Source: Excoecaria cochinchinensis (taxonomy: Eukaryota > Streptophyta > Magnoliopsida > Malpighiales > Euphorbiaceae). From it: DNA of 64,000 nucleotides. Under the pieces are notes generated by a model, which searched no databases, was not told where the DNA came from, and saw only the letters and a program-made list of their open reading frames with translations. The translations under genes were made by a program, and so were the position numbers. Below, one piece after another: positions 21,701 to 33,857 of this stretch; within the stretch, counting starts at the first letter, position 1, and each line of letters opens with the position of its first letter. The stretch is taken from the NCBI GenBank assembly GCA_947683425.1, contig CANTUQ010000073.1:15078501-15142500 (forward strand). Reading direction: 5' to 3'.

Positions 21701-22906
21701 AAAATAGAGCAATGAACATCACTCCAATGACCAAATTGTTTAGTCTAAAACGACACCTAGATCTCATTTTTAGGTAAAACTCCCTCCTAACATTTGTTAC
21801 CTAGGATCTGAAGTTTCCAATGGAATAAATTTTAGGTCATTTAGACATCCAAAACGTCAGATATGGTCTAAACAACTTGAACTGCTCTAGTAAACCGGCC
21901 AAAGTAGAGAGAGTTCAGATTTGTCCAATTTCGAAGCACTTAGAGTTAGAACTAGATATGGATTACTTTTATACATATTTAGAAACATCTCTTAGCTTTC
22001 TAACCCTACCAAAATCATGCAATTGGGAGCACTCAAACTCCAGATATAACCAAAACAACACACATAGGTCTGGCAAAATTTGAGCAGAGTTTCCCCTAGA
22101 AACTCTACTTGCCCAATTTGACAACTTAGTCAATCCTAACCACACCAAGGCAACTCAACAGTATATAATTCATTCACAATTACATCAAAATAGAAAATAC
22201 ACATCAAGAATACATTTGAATAAAATTTTCCTACCTTGCTCAAAAATCCTTCACGTAGCTTCACTAGGACCCACTTTCTCCTTTCCTTTGGCTTTGGCTC
22301 CACTTCATTCTACACAAGCATCGGAACATATCTATTAATACAAAACTCATCAAAAGTTCACCCCTCAACTCATGGAAGAAGAAGGGGAAGAAAAGGAGAA
22401 GAACTTACCTACTAATCTTATAAACTCACTTAACTTCACTTGCTAGGCTCAAAGGAGCTAGAACAGAATTTTAATGGAGGTTTAGTAACTTAAGGGAATT
22501 AGAAAGAGCTAAAGAAAGGAGGAAGAGGAGGTTAGGATATAGCCCCCCTTTCCACTATCCCTTGTAGCCCATAAAGCCATCCCAATCCTTTCCCCATTCC
22601 ACCCTAATCTACTAATCCAAATGGCACAATTTGATTGGCCTATAAGTCAAACCTCGTAATTGCTTCTTTAACCCACCAATACTCATGCACAAGTCCTTTA
22701 ATTAAGCTTAATTCAAGTATGATCCAACTACAAAACCTAATTCATATAATTTAGTCCAAAAGGTTAAATGACAAAACTACCCGAAACAAATCAATTAATA
22801 TCGAATACATCCCAACATGCAAAAACTCAACCAAAAAGCACAACCTCGACCTCTCTTGTACCCTAGGCATATCTTATATGACTGGGGTACAAGTCGAGGC
22901 CTTATA

Positions 22907-22921
22907 ATTCTTCCCTCCTTA
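22907..22921 (-). other. Polypurine tract of Tekay element
   Basis: On the minus strand AAGGAGGGAAGAAT follows CGAGGACGAAATTCTTT, the familiar Tekay sequence, and directly precedes the 3' LTR. Confidence 0.85.
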
Positions 22922-25900
22922 AAGAATTTCGTCCTCGAAATTCATACCTGAACAGAAAAGCTGCAGGTGCTGAGCTCTCATTGAAAACTCGAGTTCCCAT
23001 GTTGCTTCTTCGATTGCATGGTGCTTCCAAAGTACTTTCACCAAAGGAATCTGCTTGTTCTGAAGTTGTCTCACTTCCCGAGCCAAGATTGCTTTATGTT
23101 CCTCATCAAAAGAAAATTCTGACTGCACTCGTATTTCTTATACTGGCAGAATATGAGATTTATCTGATCGGTATCATCGAAGCATCGACACATGGAACAC
23201 GTCGTGTAGCTTGTCTAATTCTAAAGGTAGAGCCAACTGATAAGCTACAGGTCCAATCCGTTCACGCACTTTATAAGGACCGATGAATCTCGGACTTAAC
23301 TTTCCCTTTTTCCCAACTGGAGCACTTTTCTCCACAGTGACACTTTCAGAAAAACCTTATCACCCACTTCATACTCAATATCCTTTTGCTTCAAATCTAT
23401 GTAAGATTTTACCGATCACTTGCAGTTTTCAACCGTTGCTGAATCATTCTCACTTTTTCTTCCGTGTCTTTCACAAGATTAGGACCAACTACTTTATGCT
23501 CACTCAATTCTATCCAATACACTGGAGTTCAGCATTTTCTACAATATAGAGCTTCATATGGTGCCATACCAATGCTCTTTTGATGACTGTTGTTGTATGC
23601 AAACTACATTAACGAGATGTATTTATCCCAACTTCTCGGATAATCCAAAACACAACCTCACAACATATCCTCTAACACTTGAATAACTCTCTGTGATTGT
23701 CCATCTGACTGAGGATGAAAGGCTGTACTGAAATTGAGTCGGTATCAAAAGCAGCTTACAAACTTTTCCAAAATCTTGAAGTTAATCTTTGATCCCGATC
23801 AGATACTACGGACAATGGAATACCATGCAGCCGGACAATCTCATTCACATATAACTCAGCTAAGCGATCCATGGAGTAATTTAGTCGAACTGGTATGATA
23901 TGCACTGACTTAGTAAGCCGATCAACTATTACCCACACTAAATCATGCTGCTGCTGTGTCATTGGAAGAGCCGCTACAAAGTCCATTGTAATATTATCCC
24001 ATTTCCACTGTGGAATTGGAAGGGGATTAAGCAGACCTGAAGGAACTTGGTGCTCAGCTTTCTCCTGCTGAAAAGTTAGACACTTGGACACATAGTCAAC
24101 AACATCTTTCTTTATTCTAGACCACCAATAAAATTGCTTTAGATCTTGATACATCTTATTACCTCCAGGATGCATCATGAAAACCGTGTTGTGAGCTTCT
24201 TGTAACAGTCTCTTTTTCAATTCTTTATCGTTAGCCACATATAACCGACCTTTAAAGTACAGAACACCCTGATCATTCACTGAATAGTTAGTCTTGTCTC
24301 CATTTTTGACTGATTGCAGTGTTTGATGCAACTTGGCATCACCTCTCTGAGCATTGACTAGCAACTACTCCATATTGGGGCTAGCTTTCAACTGGGCTAT
24401 CAAAGCTCCATCAGATGCTATTCTCCATCTACTACCATGCAACATCAAAGCCGAAACTGATTTCCTGCTTAAGGCATCAGCAACTACGTTAACCTTACTA
24501 GGATGATAATCCACAGTATAGTCGTAGTCTTTAAACAATTCTAGCCATTGGCACTGCTTCAAATTGAGTTCCTTCTGTGTAAGTAGATACTTAAAACTCT
24601 TGTGATTTGTGTAAATTCTACATCTTTCACCATATAAATAATGGTGCCAAATCTTCAGAGCAAAGACAACTGCAGCCAAATTCTGGTCATGATTTGGATA
24701 ATTCTGCTCATGAGGCTTCATCTGTCGTGACGCATATGCTATCATCTTCCCATCCTGCAGTAGCACACAACCAAGACCAATTCCTAAAGCATCACTATAC
24801 ATCATATACTCTTTACCTGGAATGGGTTGAGTAAGTATAGGTGCTTCAATAAACATACTCTTCAATTACTCAAAATTGGCTTGACATCTATCAGACCACT
24901 CAAATTTGACTCCTTTCCGAAGCAACTTAGTGAGGGGAGAAGCGATAATAGAGAATCCCTTCACAAAATGTTAGTAGTACCCTGCTAAACCTAAGAAACT
25001 CCTCACTTTATGCACATTTCGAGGCGGTTTCCAACTTATAATTGCTTTAATCTTTGTCGAATCAACCTTGATACCATCAGAAGAAACAATGTGGCCCAAG
25101 AAGGATACTTCCTTGAACCAAAAATCACACTTACTAAGCTTCGCATACAATTGCTTTTCTCTCATAATTTAGAGCATAATCCGCAAATGCTCCTCATGTT
25201 CTTGTTCGTTCCTTGAATAATCCAAAATGTCATCAATAAACACAATGACAAATTGATCAAGATAGGGCTAGAACACCCGACTCATCATATTCATAAAAGC
25301 CACTGGTGCATTAGTCAACTTGAATGGCTTCAAAAGGAACTCATAATGCCCGTATCAAGTCCGAAAAGCAGTCTTTAGAACATCTTCATTCTTCACAAGA
25401 AGCTGATAATACCCCGACCGTAGGTCAATCTTCGAGAAGACACTAGCTCCTCTCAACTGATCAAACAAATCTTCTATCCTTGGCAAAGGATACTTGTTCT
25501 TCACTATCACCTTATTGATCTACCGATTATCGATGCACATCTGTAAGATGCCATTTTTCTTTTTGACAAAAAAAACTGGTGCACCCCATGGAGACACATT
25601 GGGCCGAATAAAACCTTTATTCAACAGCTCTTGCAATTGAGTTTTCAACTCCTTCAATTCAGTACGAACCATACGGCAAGGAGCTTTAGACACAAGTGTA
25701 GTGCCCCGTAGGACTTCAATAGATAAGTCCACTTTTCTTACCGGTGGCAACCCAGGCAATTCTTCCGAAAACACATCAGGAAATTCACTCACCACTAGAA
25801 TATCTTGCAACTCTACCTCCCCACTTAGAATCCAAAACCAAAGCCAGGAAAGCTTCACATCCTTTTCGCAAGCAGCAACGAGCTTGCATAGTGGAGATCA

Positions 25901-26290
25901 CATTAGGTAAAGAGTTGGAATGAATGCCCTGCACAACCACATCAGGTTGATATGGACTCCTTAGCACGACTATTCTCTTACAACAGTCAACTATTGCCCG
26001 ATGCTTACAAAGCCAATCCATACCCAAGATTAAATCGAACTCGTGGAATGGCAACTCAATCAAGTCCACAGAGGACTCTTTACCTTGGACCACTATAGGG
26101 CAAGTCCTATACACTCTATTTACACCAATACTATGTCCCAAGGGACTAGCCACACATATGTCATAATCTAACCGATCAACTGGAGGCAAATTAACATATA
26201 AATTCTTAGAGCATAAATAATAGTGTGTGGAACTAGGGTCAATGAGAGCATGCAATATAATGTCAAAGAGTAGAAATGTAACCTTTGGGG
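22919..26290 (-). pseudogene. pol: Tekay pol: PR, RT, RNase H, integrase, chromodomain
   Basis: Broken polyprotein read on the minus strand. Protease (26255-25900) has LIDPSSTHYY, with Ser where the catalytic D-S/T-G glycine is expected. Reverse transcriptase (25858-24971) has GFIRPNVSPWGAPVFFVKKK, the active-site FIDDIL near 25225, and a stop after LRIML; the middle is frameshifted. RNase H (24865-24440) keeps the first Asp (YSDALGIGLG) and ADALSRKS, but has NHDQNLAAV and IYTNHKSFKYL, so the catalytic Glu and second Asp look replaced. Integrase (24364-23756) has HNTVFMMHPG and CLTFQQ, so one zinc-binding Cys is lost, plus ITMDFVAALP and VVSDRDQRLTSRFW. A GPY/F-type stretch (RFIGPYKVRERIGPVAYQL) lies near 23280. 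The chromodomain (about 23085-22970) has the blocks ILAREVRQLQNKQIPLVKV and EEATWELE. Several stops separate the pieces; no activity is expected. Confidence 0.9.
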
Positions 26291-26892
26291 CATCCTACTC
26301 CTCATGAGCCTTCATAGCATAGGCTCAGGCTGGCGCTGTAGGCGGATGATCCACTGACTTAGACACTACCCCATCTCTGGTTCTGTTACCTCTACCTCAT
26401 CCTCTACCCCTACTTCGAGAAGTTTGAGGTGCACTAAACTCACCCCTACTAACATCCTGCAGATCTCTATTCACATTCCGAGCTTCGGGACAATTCGCTA
26501 AAAAGTGATCGATACTCCCACATCTGAAACATCCACCAGTCAACCACTTGCACTGTAACACCCCCAACCCCCACCCATAGCATATCGAAGGATGAAAAAC
26601 TATGGCGAGTGAAGGGTGCTACCAGACAAAGACACACACGGTAATATAGAAATCAGAACAATAAATTTTTTCAAAACAAACCTTTAGACATGCACATCCT
26701 GGGTCTATGACATCCACATACCATTGGTTGCACTATAAGATATTACAACTTATTACAAAAACTCATAGACAAAAACTTAATTACATTTCGAAATCCAAAT
26801 AACACTTTCTAGAACTCTACCGACTTGTTGGCCAAAACTCAGCGGACCGCTGCGCTACTCTGATCTCCTAACCTGCACGGACAACAACCGTG

Positions 26893-26910
26893 CTAAACGA
26901 TAACGCTTAG
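26893..26910 (-). repeat. LTR 3' hairpin
   Basis: On the minus strand CTAAGCG-TTAT-CGTTTAG: the same hairpin as at 1860 with one change that converts a G-C to a G.U pair in RNA. Confidence 0.7.
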
Positions 26911-27929
26911 TCGGGCTAAACAAATAATGGACAGCCACTCACAGTGGTTACCGAGGCAAACACATGCAAATCAACATATATATATATATATATAAACATA
27001 AAGGAATGCCAGTGAAAGTTATTACAAACGAATATCATTATTTGATACGGAAAACTTAAGTAATTACCCATACATTAGCGTCTTATAAACCATAATAAAA
27101 AATACTTATTACTTTTTAATCAAAAATACATTTTAAATAAAAGTTGTCGTATACTTTAAATCACTTAATGGCTCTATAATTAGTTATACTTCATAATTTT
27201 CCGAAATACGTTTGAGGTTCAAAATATAAAGTTCAGAACTCCCATTATCACAACTATTTCAAAATCATATAAATTACATTATCAATACTTAAATTAAATC
27301 ATTTCATTTTATTCAAACTGTTACTTATTCAAAACTAACAAAACATTTAGATATTCAGATTTGGTTCGGGCTTGGAATACGTATCCCTATGGTTGGGGAA
27401 TCAGAATCACGTAGTTCTACAGAAACTTATGCACACAAATTCCAAATTTGATCTTAATTCATTTCCTAAATTCAATTGTCTATATCATGCTTAACACTTT
27501 ATTATTCCTTACTTACCAATTAATATATATATATATATAACTTACCATATTTATTAAAATCAACGGCAAGGCACATGAATTCCTTACCAAAATACTTACA
27601 GTAATTATCCAGGCTAAGATCCCGAAGATAGATAACACAATACATACCTATATTCTCAATTTAAACATATAAACGGACATATATATTCATAGAGTTTATT
27701 TACTGAGTACTTAACTATAGTAAATATGCATATCAATCATTTCAAAATTCTTACACAGATTTTACATAGACAATCATACTCATAACTTATGAACAGATTA
27801 ATAATAGGCATTTCTCACATATGAATTCTTATGCAAACAGTATTCATTCATACACACTTATTAGGACAACATCATTTGTTATATCTCTTTTCGATTAACT
27901 GACATTAGATTCAGATACAAAACCACTTA

Positions 27930-28267
27930 GGTATCCGAAGATACCACACAATTTCACATTCGAGTCCATAGAGGATCCAGAACAGAGGGGTGCATAAAGC
28001 ACTAGTCAAATGGCATTAATCACAAATGCATCAAATGCTTATTCACGAAATCAATTTACAAATCATCACAGAGCTTATCAACAATTCACATTATTTCACT
28101 CTTTAATTGCCTGCTAAGTCATAGGGGTGGATAAGCGAGTGAACACATGGTGGTTCCTTACGGGTACGAATCGAACGCATGGCGGTACCTTACGGGTACG
28201 AATCGAAAAGCAACATCACATTTTTTCATTCAAAAACATTTTACAGAGGGGATCTTAAACAAGATCC
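27930..28267 (-). repeat. Array of stem-loops in LTR, UUCG loop
   Basis: In plus coordinates: GGTATC-CGAA-GATACC (27930-27945; cUUCGg on the LTR's strand), GTGC-ATAAA-GCAC (27990-28002), two GGTACC-TTACG-GGTAC-type units with degenerate first arm (about 28150-28200) and GGATCTT-AAAC-AAGATCC (28250-28267). Confidence 0.78.
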
Positions 28268-28910
28268 ATACACATTGAGGTTTGCGAGGATCTAAATGGA
28301 GACTTGATCAGGGTCCAAACAGAACAGAGGGCTGCAGCTAACAAAACTCTATAGGCATGCCTATCTATCCATAACTCGACTAACGCAGGCTAAATTTCCA
28401 TATTATTATTAAATTCTTTCACATTCTACACATATATACACATGTGTTCATTAAATACTTGTAACCTTCCTTTATAATTATCTAAGCACATGCATGCATA
28501 TACTTACATATCATTTGCACTAGTTATACTTAACATAGCCTTATTATCGGGCATCATGCATTCCTTAAGACTTAACGATCAAATCACATTTATTTACACA
28601 CATACATTCATAATAATAGTGGTGGGTAAATCCTTGTATTTCGCTTCTTACCATGTGTGAGAACATTTGAATAAATCATATATTACTTATATCATTTACA
28701 ATATTCTTCTTTATAATATACATCATAAATTTAATCATACACCCATTCATTCAATAGCCAAACCCACTTATCATGATTATCACCTTCAAAACAAAGGAAC
28801 AAAACATATACTTTTCATAATTCTATGCAGTCATATACACATATCAGAATCGTCCTAGCATTCGATACTCTATACACATTTAATTTGCCAGTCACATTAC
28901 ATTCCTTCAG

Positions 28911-28912
<2 letters not shown>

Positions 28913-28968
<56 letters not shown>
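28913..28968. repeat. (TA)n(CA)n microsatellite
   Basis: A run of TA followed by about 19 AC units. Confidence 0.97.
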
Positions 28969-28970
<2 letters not shown>

Positions 28971-29161
28971 AATAACCATAGTGAATTAACTCCTTAGTTC
29001 AAGTATTAATTGTTTAGCAAAATAGGTTACACACTATTTTAAGGTCGTATATGTGCACCATACTAAACAACCCATAAATTGAAACACATTATAATGCTTA
29101 ACTAGGGAAAACAGGAGAAGGAGAATTCAGAAATCCAAAAATCCAAAACAGAAGGATGTTA

Positions 29162-29302
29162 CACTGCGGTATGGTAAACCCTTACCGCCGTGTAAGGCGC
29201 TCCACACGGGGGTATGGTAAACCCTTACCGCCGTGTGGCTCAATGAACAGGCAACCAGAATAGAATCACACGGCGGTATGAACATCCCTCACCGCCATGT
29301 GA
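29162..29302 (-). repeat. Dyad cassettes, 3 copies
   Basis: CACACGGCGGTA ... TACCGCCGTGTG-type inverted repeats at 29162-29192, 29203-29237 and 29268-29302. Spacers contain ATGGTAAACCCT in two copies and TGAACATCCCT in the third. Confidence 0.88.
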
Positions 29303-29869
29303 AACGATGAAAATCCAGATTTTCCAGAAAAATAAAGGTTTCTCTCCCCAAATTAAAAACCAATTTCCATACACACAATTAATACATATTTCATCTGCTT
29401 AAAACTCATCTAATTAAGTCAAATTTACACAATCATCATCTCAAACATCAATTCATTCAAAACGAGTTCATGAATGAAACAAAATACAAATTAAACACCA
29501 ATTACCAAACCTCAACTCCTTTGCTCCTAAAAGCTTCATGGCTGATCTTTCTTGTTTCCAAAAATCCATTCAAAGTCTTTCTCATCCAACACCCTCATTA
29601 AACACACAATTACACAAACCATAAAACTAGGGTTTTAAAGCTAACCCAAGAAATCAAGGAAATCAACACTTAAACTTACCTCTCCTTGACAAATTCTTCA
29701 ATTAATTCTCTTGAGCTAAATAACTTCATCATTTCAAATCTTGGTATTTGATTTGAGGGAAATCAATTAACATTGGAACAAAAAGGAAAAGAGGAAGAGT
29801 AGAGAAGGGAAAAGGGAAACAAGAAGGGGAGAGCAGATTTTTTTGCCCTCTCTTTCTTTCTCTTTCTTC

Positions 29870-29877
29870 CTTTTATA
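29870..29877 (-). promoter_or_regulatory. TATA box of solo LTR
   Basis: TATAAAAG on the minus strand, followed by a purine-rich leader. A GTAAGT donor-like site is 198 bp downstream. Confidence 0.55.
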
Positions 29878-31230
29878 CCTCTTCCAAATCCCTCGCCACT
29901 TGTCTCACTCCCATTGGTCCAAAATAAAAATCTTGGTCTTATATCCTTTTAGGTCCTTAGCTAAACTCTTCTTAGTCCTTATCCAAATATAAATTACTCA
30001 CTAAACAAATTATTTCTTTTTCGATTTAAATTCTTTTCAATTAAATCCTATTTTCATACTTTACAAATTTACCGTTAGCCACACTTATCGAAACTTTCAT
30101 ATTAACTCTTAAATTGTTCAATTGCTATACCAAACACTTCAATGTGCACAACCCAGGGTCAATACTCATTCTTAATATGCCCAATCCTTCTAGGGTACAT
30201 TTCGGGTGTGACATGCACTCTCCCTTATGACGTTTATTACAGTGCGAACATTCTGTCACCTCATCTCGTTGATCACTTACTGCTCCTCTACCTGTACCAT
30301 ATGCGGCAGAGAACCCCTGTTGTCTACTCTTGGTAGCCGGATAAGCAATAAAGTCAGCTTGAGAAGCGGTTGGAGAATTTCTGTGTCTCTTTCGAGAAGA
30401 AGAACCACCTCGAGAGGAACTTCTTCTTTGTGCTCTTTCCCTTAGAATCACCTCAGATGGTTCAATTCTCATAGCTGCCTACACGATCTGGTAGTAGCTT
30501 ACACTCTGGAAGGTCGTTATGGAAATCAGCAATGCCTTGATCGACTCATTGAGCCCCTCTTCGAAGTGTTGACATCTAAATTCTTTCGTAAGCACCCCAG
30601 TCTGTGCATACTTACTGAGTCCACTGCACTCCTTCTCATACTCAACTATAGATAAGGCTCTCTGTTTTAAATTCAAAAATTGTTTACACTTAGCCCCCTG
30701 ATAAGCTTTTGTGATGTAATTATTATAAAATTCTTGAAGAAAGAATTCCCAAGTAACCGGACCAACTTCCACTAGTCATAAGCTGGACCCTGCAGTAAAG
30801 ATACTAGACAGCCCACTCTTTGCTTAGGAGGGCATCTAATCTCTTCAAGTACCCGCTGCACCTTTTCAATCCTAAACTCAGCCTTGTTAGATTCATCGAG
30901 ACTGGTTCCACAGAAATATTCCGCTCCATGCTTCCTCAACGAATCTATCGGAGCCCTAGGAGCTGTTATCCGCTCTAGAACCCTTGCCATATCCTATGAT
31001 ATTTTAAGCATTGCCTCAAAAGGCACAGCTAGCTCATTAGGTTCCACTCCTGTTGGTTCAGCTCGATTAGAAACAGATGGACCTTGGTCCCTAGAATCCA
31101 TGCTCTCAGCGGTCTCATCTAACGCTTTTTGAGATAGATCCATATCTAACTACAAAACACAAGGACATCTGCATTAGGCCAACATAATTCTATAAGCATT
31201 TGAATTCTACGGTCATCCAGAACTGCCTAA

Positions 31231-31248
31231 ACCTATACTCTAATACCA
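31231..31248 (-). other. Primer-binding site, initiator tRNA-Met type
   Basis: On the minus strand TGGTATTAGAGTATAGGT follows the 5' LTR, matching the tRNA-iMet complement (TGGTATCAGAGC...) with changes. This is the usual Tekay primer. Confidence 0.8.
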
Positions 31249-31253
31249 CTAAA

Positions 31254-33857
31254 TGTAACATCCCTTACCCGCACGTAGTGGGTTACCACGGCAGGTAAGG
31301 GATGACACACGACTAAAAGCTCTATCCAAAACACTTAAATTATTAAAAGCCAAAATATAAAATTTTTTGATAATAACTCGAAATCATAATGAGATCATAT
31401 GGATATACGTGCAGAAGCCATAATACTTTATATTATATAGTAGCAAAAGTCCATTACAATATTACAGTATTACTGGCCTGCACATAACTAAGCTATACTC
31501 GCTCAAAAGTTACATTTACAAAATTCCCTTACAATACTACACAAGAACCTACATATAACGAGCCCCTATTGTGTTGGCTTCAGGAGATGCAAGGTGTCCT
31601 TCAAAATCACCATGTCTTTGATACGTACACGGATAAAACACCCGTGCTAAGTGCGAAGCCTTTGTGAGGAAACACATGAACAGGATAACAACTCATAGCG
31701 GTTATCAATGCAATCACAAGCGTATGATATCCAAATAAATCAAAAGAACAAAATAGATATGTATAAAATACAACATCATGGTATAGAAACAGTCATATCC
31801 ACATACACTCATAACTACATGCTTATCAAGTAACTCATTTATTGCTTATCAAAGTTACTCGTTTATTGCTTATCAAATGCATGCACTTACAAAGGGGGTG
31901 GATAACGGGTGGAAACACATAGGTACCCGAAGGTACATCCATTTGAGAACACATTAGGATTTACCGTGATTCGAAAAACACATTAGCGATCAAATCTGAT
32001 CCACAATCCAGAAGAATCAAATTCAAGATTCTAACACATATATCGACCGTACCGTGGTCTAAACATAGGCTGCAGCACTCAGAATTCCTATAGGCATGCC
32101 TATCTATCCACGACTCAATAATTATAGGCCTAAATAAATAATTAAAATTCCATTCATATAGACCATTCATTTTCAGTTACATTCAGTACAATTGTGTATA
32201 AAAATACTCAATAAAATCCATGTAGTCATGCCGTTTATATAGTCATGCTCTATATGTAACATTCATCAAATGTCAAACACATAAATCCATATTTAAAACA
32301 TTTAGCAATATACAAAATAAATAACTAAATGTCAACACAGTGAAGGGTCATGGTGGTTAAGAATTCATGCCCACAATGAAGTTTCAAAGAGAAGAGAACT
32401 ATTACTTAGCTTGTACTTTTGCAAGCGCGACAGAGCCTTCCCCAAAGGTTGGTCACGAGCGTGATATAACCGCTCTTATGATTTATTCGCGAGCGCGACC
32501 GATGTTGCGAATGCGATAGAGTCTATTATGGTCGCGAGTGTGATATAACCGCTCTTATGATTTATTCGCGAGCGCGACCGATGTTGCGAATGCGATAGAG
32601 TCTATTATGGTCGCGAGTGCGACAGAGCCTTCTGTAAGGTGACCCTTCTGAAAATAGAGCAATGAACATCACTCTAATGCCCAACTTCTTTAAACTGAAA
32701 CGATACCTATACCTCATTTTTAGGTAAAAATCCCTCTTAAAATTTTTTCCTAGGATGTTAAGTTTCCAATGGCATAAATTTTAGGTCATTTAGACATTTA
32801 AAACGTCAGATATGGTATAAACAACTTGAACTGCTCCAGTGAACCGACCAAAGTAGAGAGAGTTCTGATTTGGCCAATTTCAGAGAACTTGGAGTCAGAA
32901 CTAGACCTAGGTTCCTTCTAGACATAATTAGAAACATCTCTTAGCTTTCTAACCCAACCAAAATCATGCAATTAGGATCACTCAAACTCCAAATATAACT
33001 AAAACAACACACACATAGGTGTGGCAAAATTTGAGCAGAGTTTCCCCTAGAAACTCTACTTGCCCAATTTGACCACTTAGTCAATCTAACCACAACAAGG
33101 CAACTCAATAGCATATAATTAATTCAGAATTACATTAAAACAACAAATATGCATCAAGAATACATTCGAATGAAATTTCCCTACCTTGCTAAAAAATCCT
33201 TCACGTAGCTTCACTAACACCCACTTTCTCCTTTCCTTTGGCTTTCGCTCCACTTCCTTCTATACAAGCATCACAACATATATATTAATACAAAACTCAC
33301 CAAAAGCTCACCTTTCAACTCATGGAAGAAGAAGGGGAAGAAAAGGAGAAAAACTTACCTACTAAGCTTATAAACTCACTTAACTTTACTTGCTAGGCTC
33401 AAAGGAGCTAGAACATAATTTTAATGGAGGTTTAGTAACTTAAGGGAATTAGAAGGAGCTGAAGCAAGGAGGAAGAGGAGGTTAGGATACAACCCCCCTT
33501 TCCACCATCCCTCATAGCCCATAAAGCCATCCCAATCCTTTCCCCATTCCACCCTAATCTACTAATCCAAATGGCACAATTTGATTGGCGCACAAGTCAA
33601 ACCTCCTAATTGCTCCTTTGACCCTCCAAAACTCATGCACAAGTCCTTTAATTAAGCTTAATTAAGGTACAATCCAACTATAAAACCTAATTCATGCAAT
33701 TTAGTCCAAAAAGGTTAAATGAAAAAACTACCTGAAACAAATCAATTAATATCGAATATGTCCCAACATGCAAAAACTCAACCCAAAAGCACAACCTCGA
33801 CCTCTCTTGTACCCTAGGCGTATCTAATACGACTGGGGTACAAGTCGGGGCCTTACA
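31254..33857 (-). repeat. Tekay element 5' LTR
   Basis: On the minus strand begins TGTAAGGCCCCGAC at 33857 and ends GGGATGTTACA at 31254. It matches 20334-22906 apart from scattered changes and a 79-bp tandem duplication in the cassette region (copies starting at 32461 and 32540). A donor-like GTAAGT lies at 33358-33353. Confidence 0.9.
32414..32636 (-). repeat. Dyad cassettes in Tekay 5' LTR, 79-bp duplication
   Basis: TCGCGAGCGCGAC-type units. Two near-perfect 79-bp copies begin at 32461 and 32540. The paired LTR lacks this duplication. Confidence 0.85.

Larger units (their letters stand above)
20334..22906 (-). repeat. Tekay element 3' LTR
   Basis: On the minus strand it begins TATAAGGCCTCGAC (a changed TGTAAGGCC) and ends GTGTTACA at 20334. 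It matches 31254-33857 closely except in the cassette region (21520-21700). It has a TATA-like CTTATAGG near 22640-22647, a donor-like GTAAGT at 22408-22403, a stem-loop array at 21027-21163 and a 3' hairpin at 20751-20768. Confidence 0.9.
26554..30213 (-). mobile_element. Tekay-like solo LTR inside gag, minus strand
   Basis: On the minus strand starts TGTCACACCCGAAATG (30213) and ends GGGGGTGTTACA (26554). Perfect TGCAC target duplications lie at 26549-26553 and 30214-30218. Length is 3660 bp. It has a TATA box at 29877-29870, a donor-like GTAAGT at 29679-29674, three dyad cassettes (29162-29302), a TA/CA microsatellite, a stem-loop array (27930-28267) and the 3' hairpin (26893-26910). No coding sequence is present; the ORF at 28667-28858 is spurious. 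Confidence 0.92.
26290..31143 (-). pseudogene. gag: Tekay gag, split by solo LTR
   Basis: Starts at the ATG at 31143 (MDLSQKALDE), has a stop near 31015 (KIS*DMARVLERI), then the gag core: GTSLDESNKAEFRIEKVQRV, PPKQRVGCLVSLLQGPAYD with a stop, then GPVTWEFFLQEFYNNYI and EYEKECSGLSKYAQ. It continues into an Arg/Ser-rich linker (QRRSSSRGGSSSRKRHR, near 30420) and the first zinc-knuckle region (ECSHCNKRHKGEC, near 30240). The solo LTR 26554-30213 interrupts it; the frame resumes below 26549 with CFRCGSIDHFLANC, a C-x2-C-x4-H-x4-C knuckle, and an RSRGRG tail. Gag would have packaged element RNA. Stops and the 3.7-kb insertion inactivate it. Confidence 0.88.
20334..33857 (-). mobile_element. Full-length Tekay chromovirus (Ty3/gypsy), minus strand
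   Basis: On the minus strand: 5' LTR 33857-31254, initiator-Met-type primer site, gag, protease, reverse transcriptase, RNase H, integrase, chromodomain, polypurine tract, 3' LTR 22906-20334. Flanks AGGTC (20329-20333) and TGGTC (33858-33862) fit a 5-bp target duplication with one change. Net length is about 9.9 kb after removing the solo LTR inside gag. Domain order and the C-terminal chromodomain identify the Tekay/Del lineage; the chromodomain normally directs integration to marked chromatin. All coding domains carry stops, frameshifts or lost catalytic residues, so it is inactive. Confidence 0.93.
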
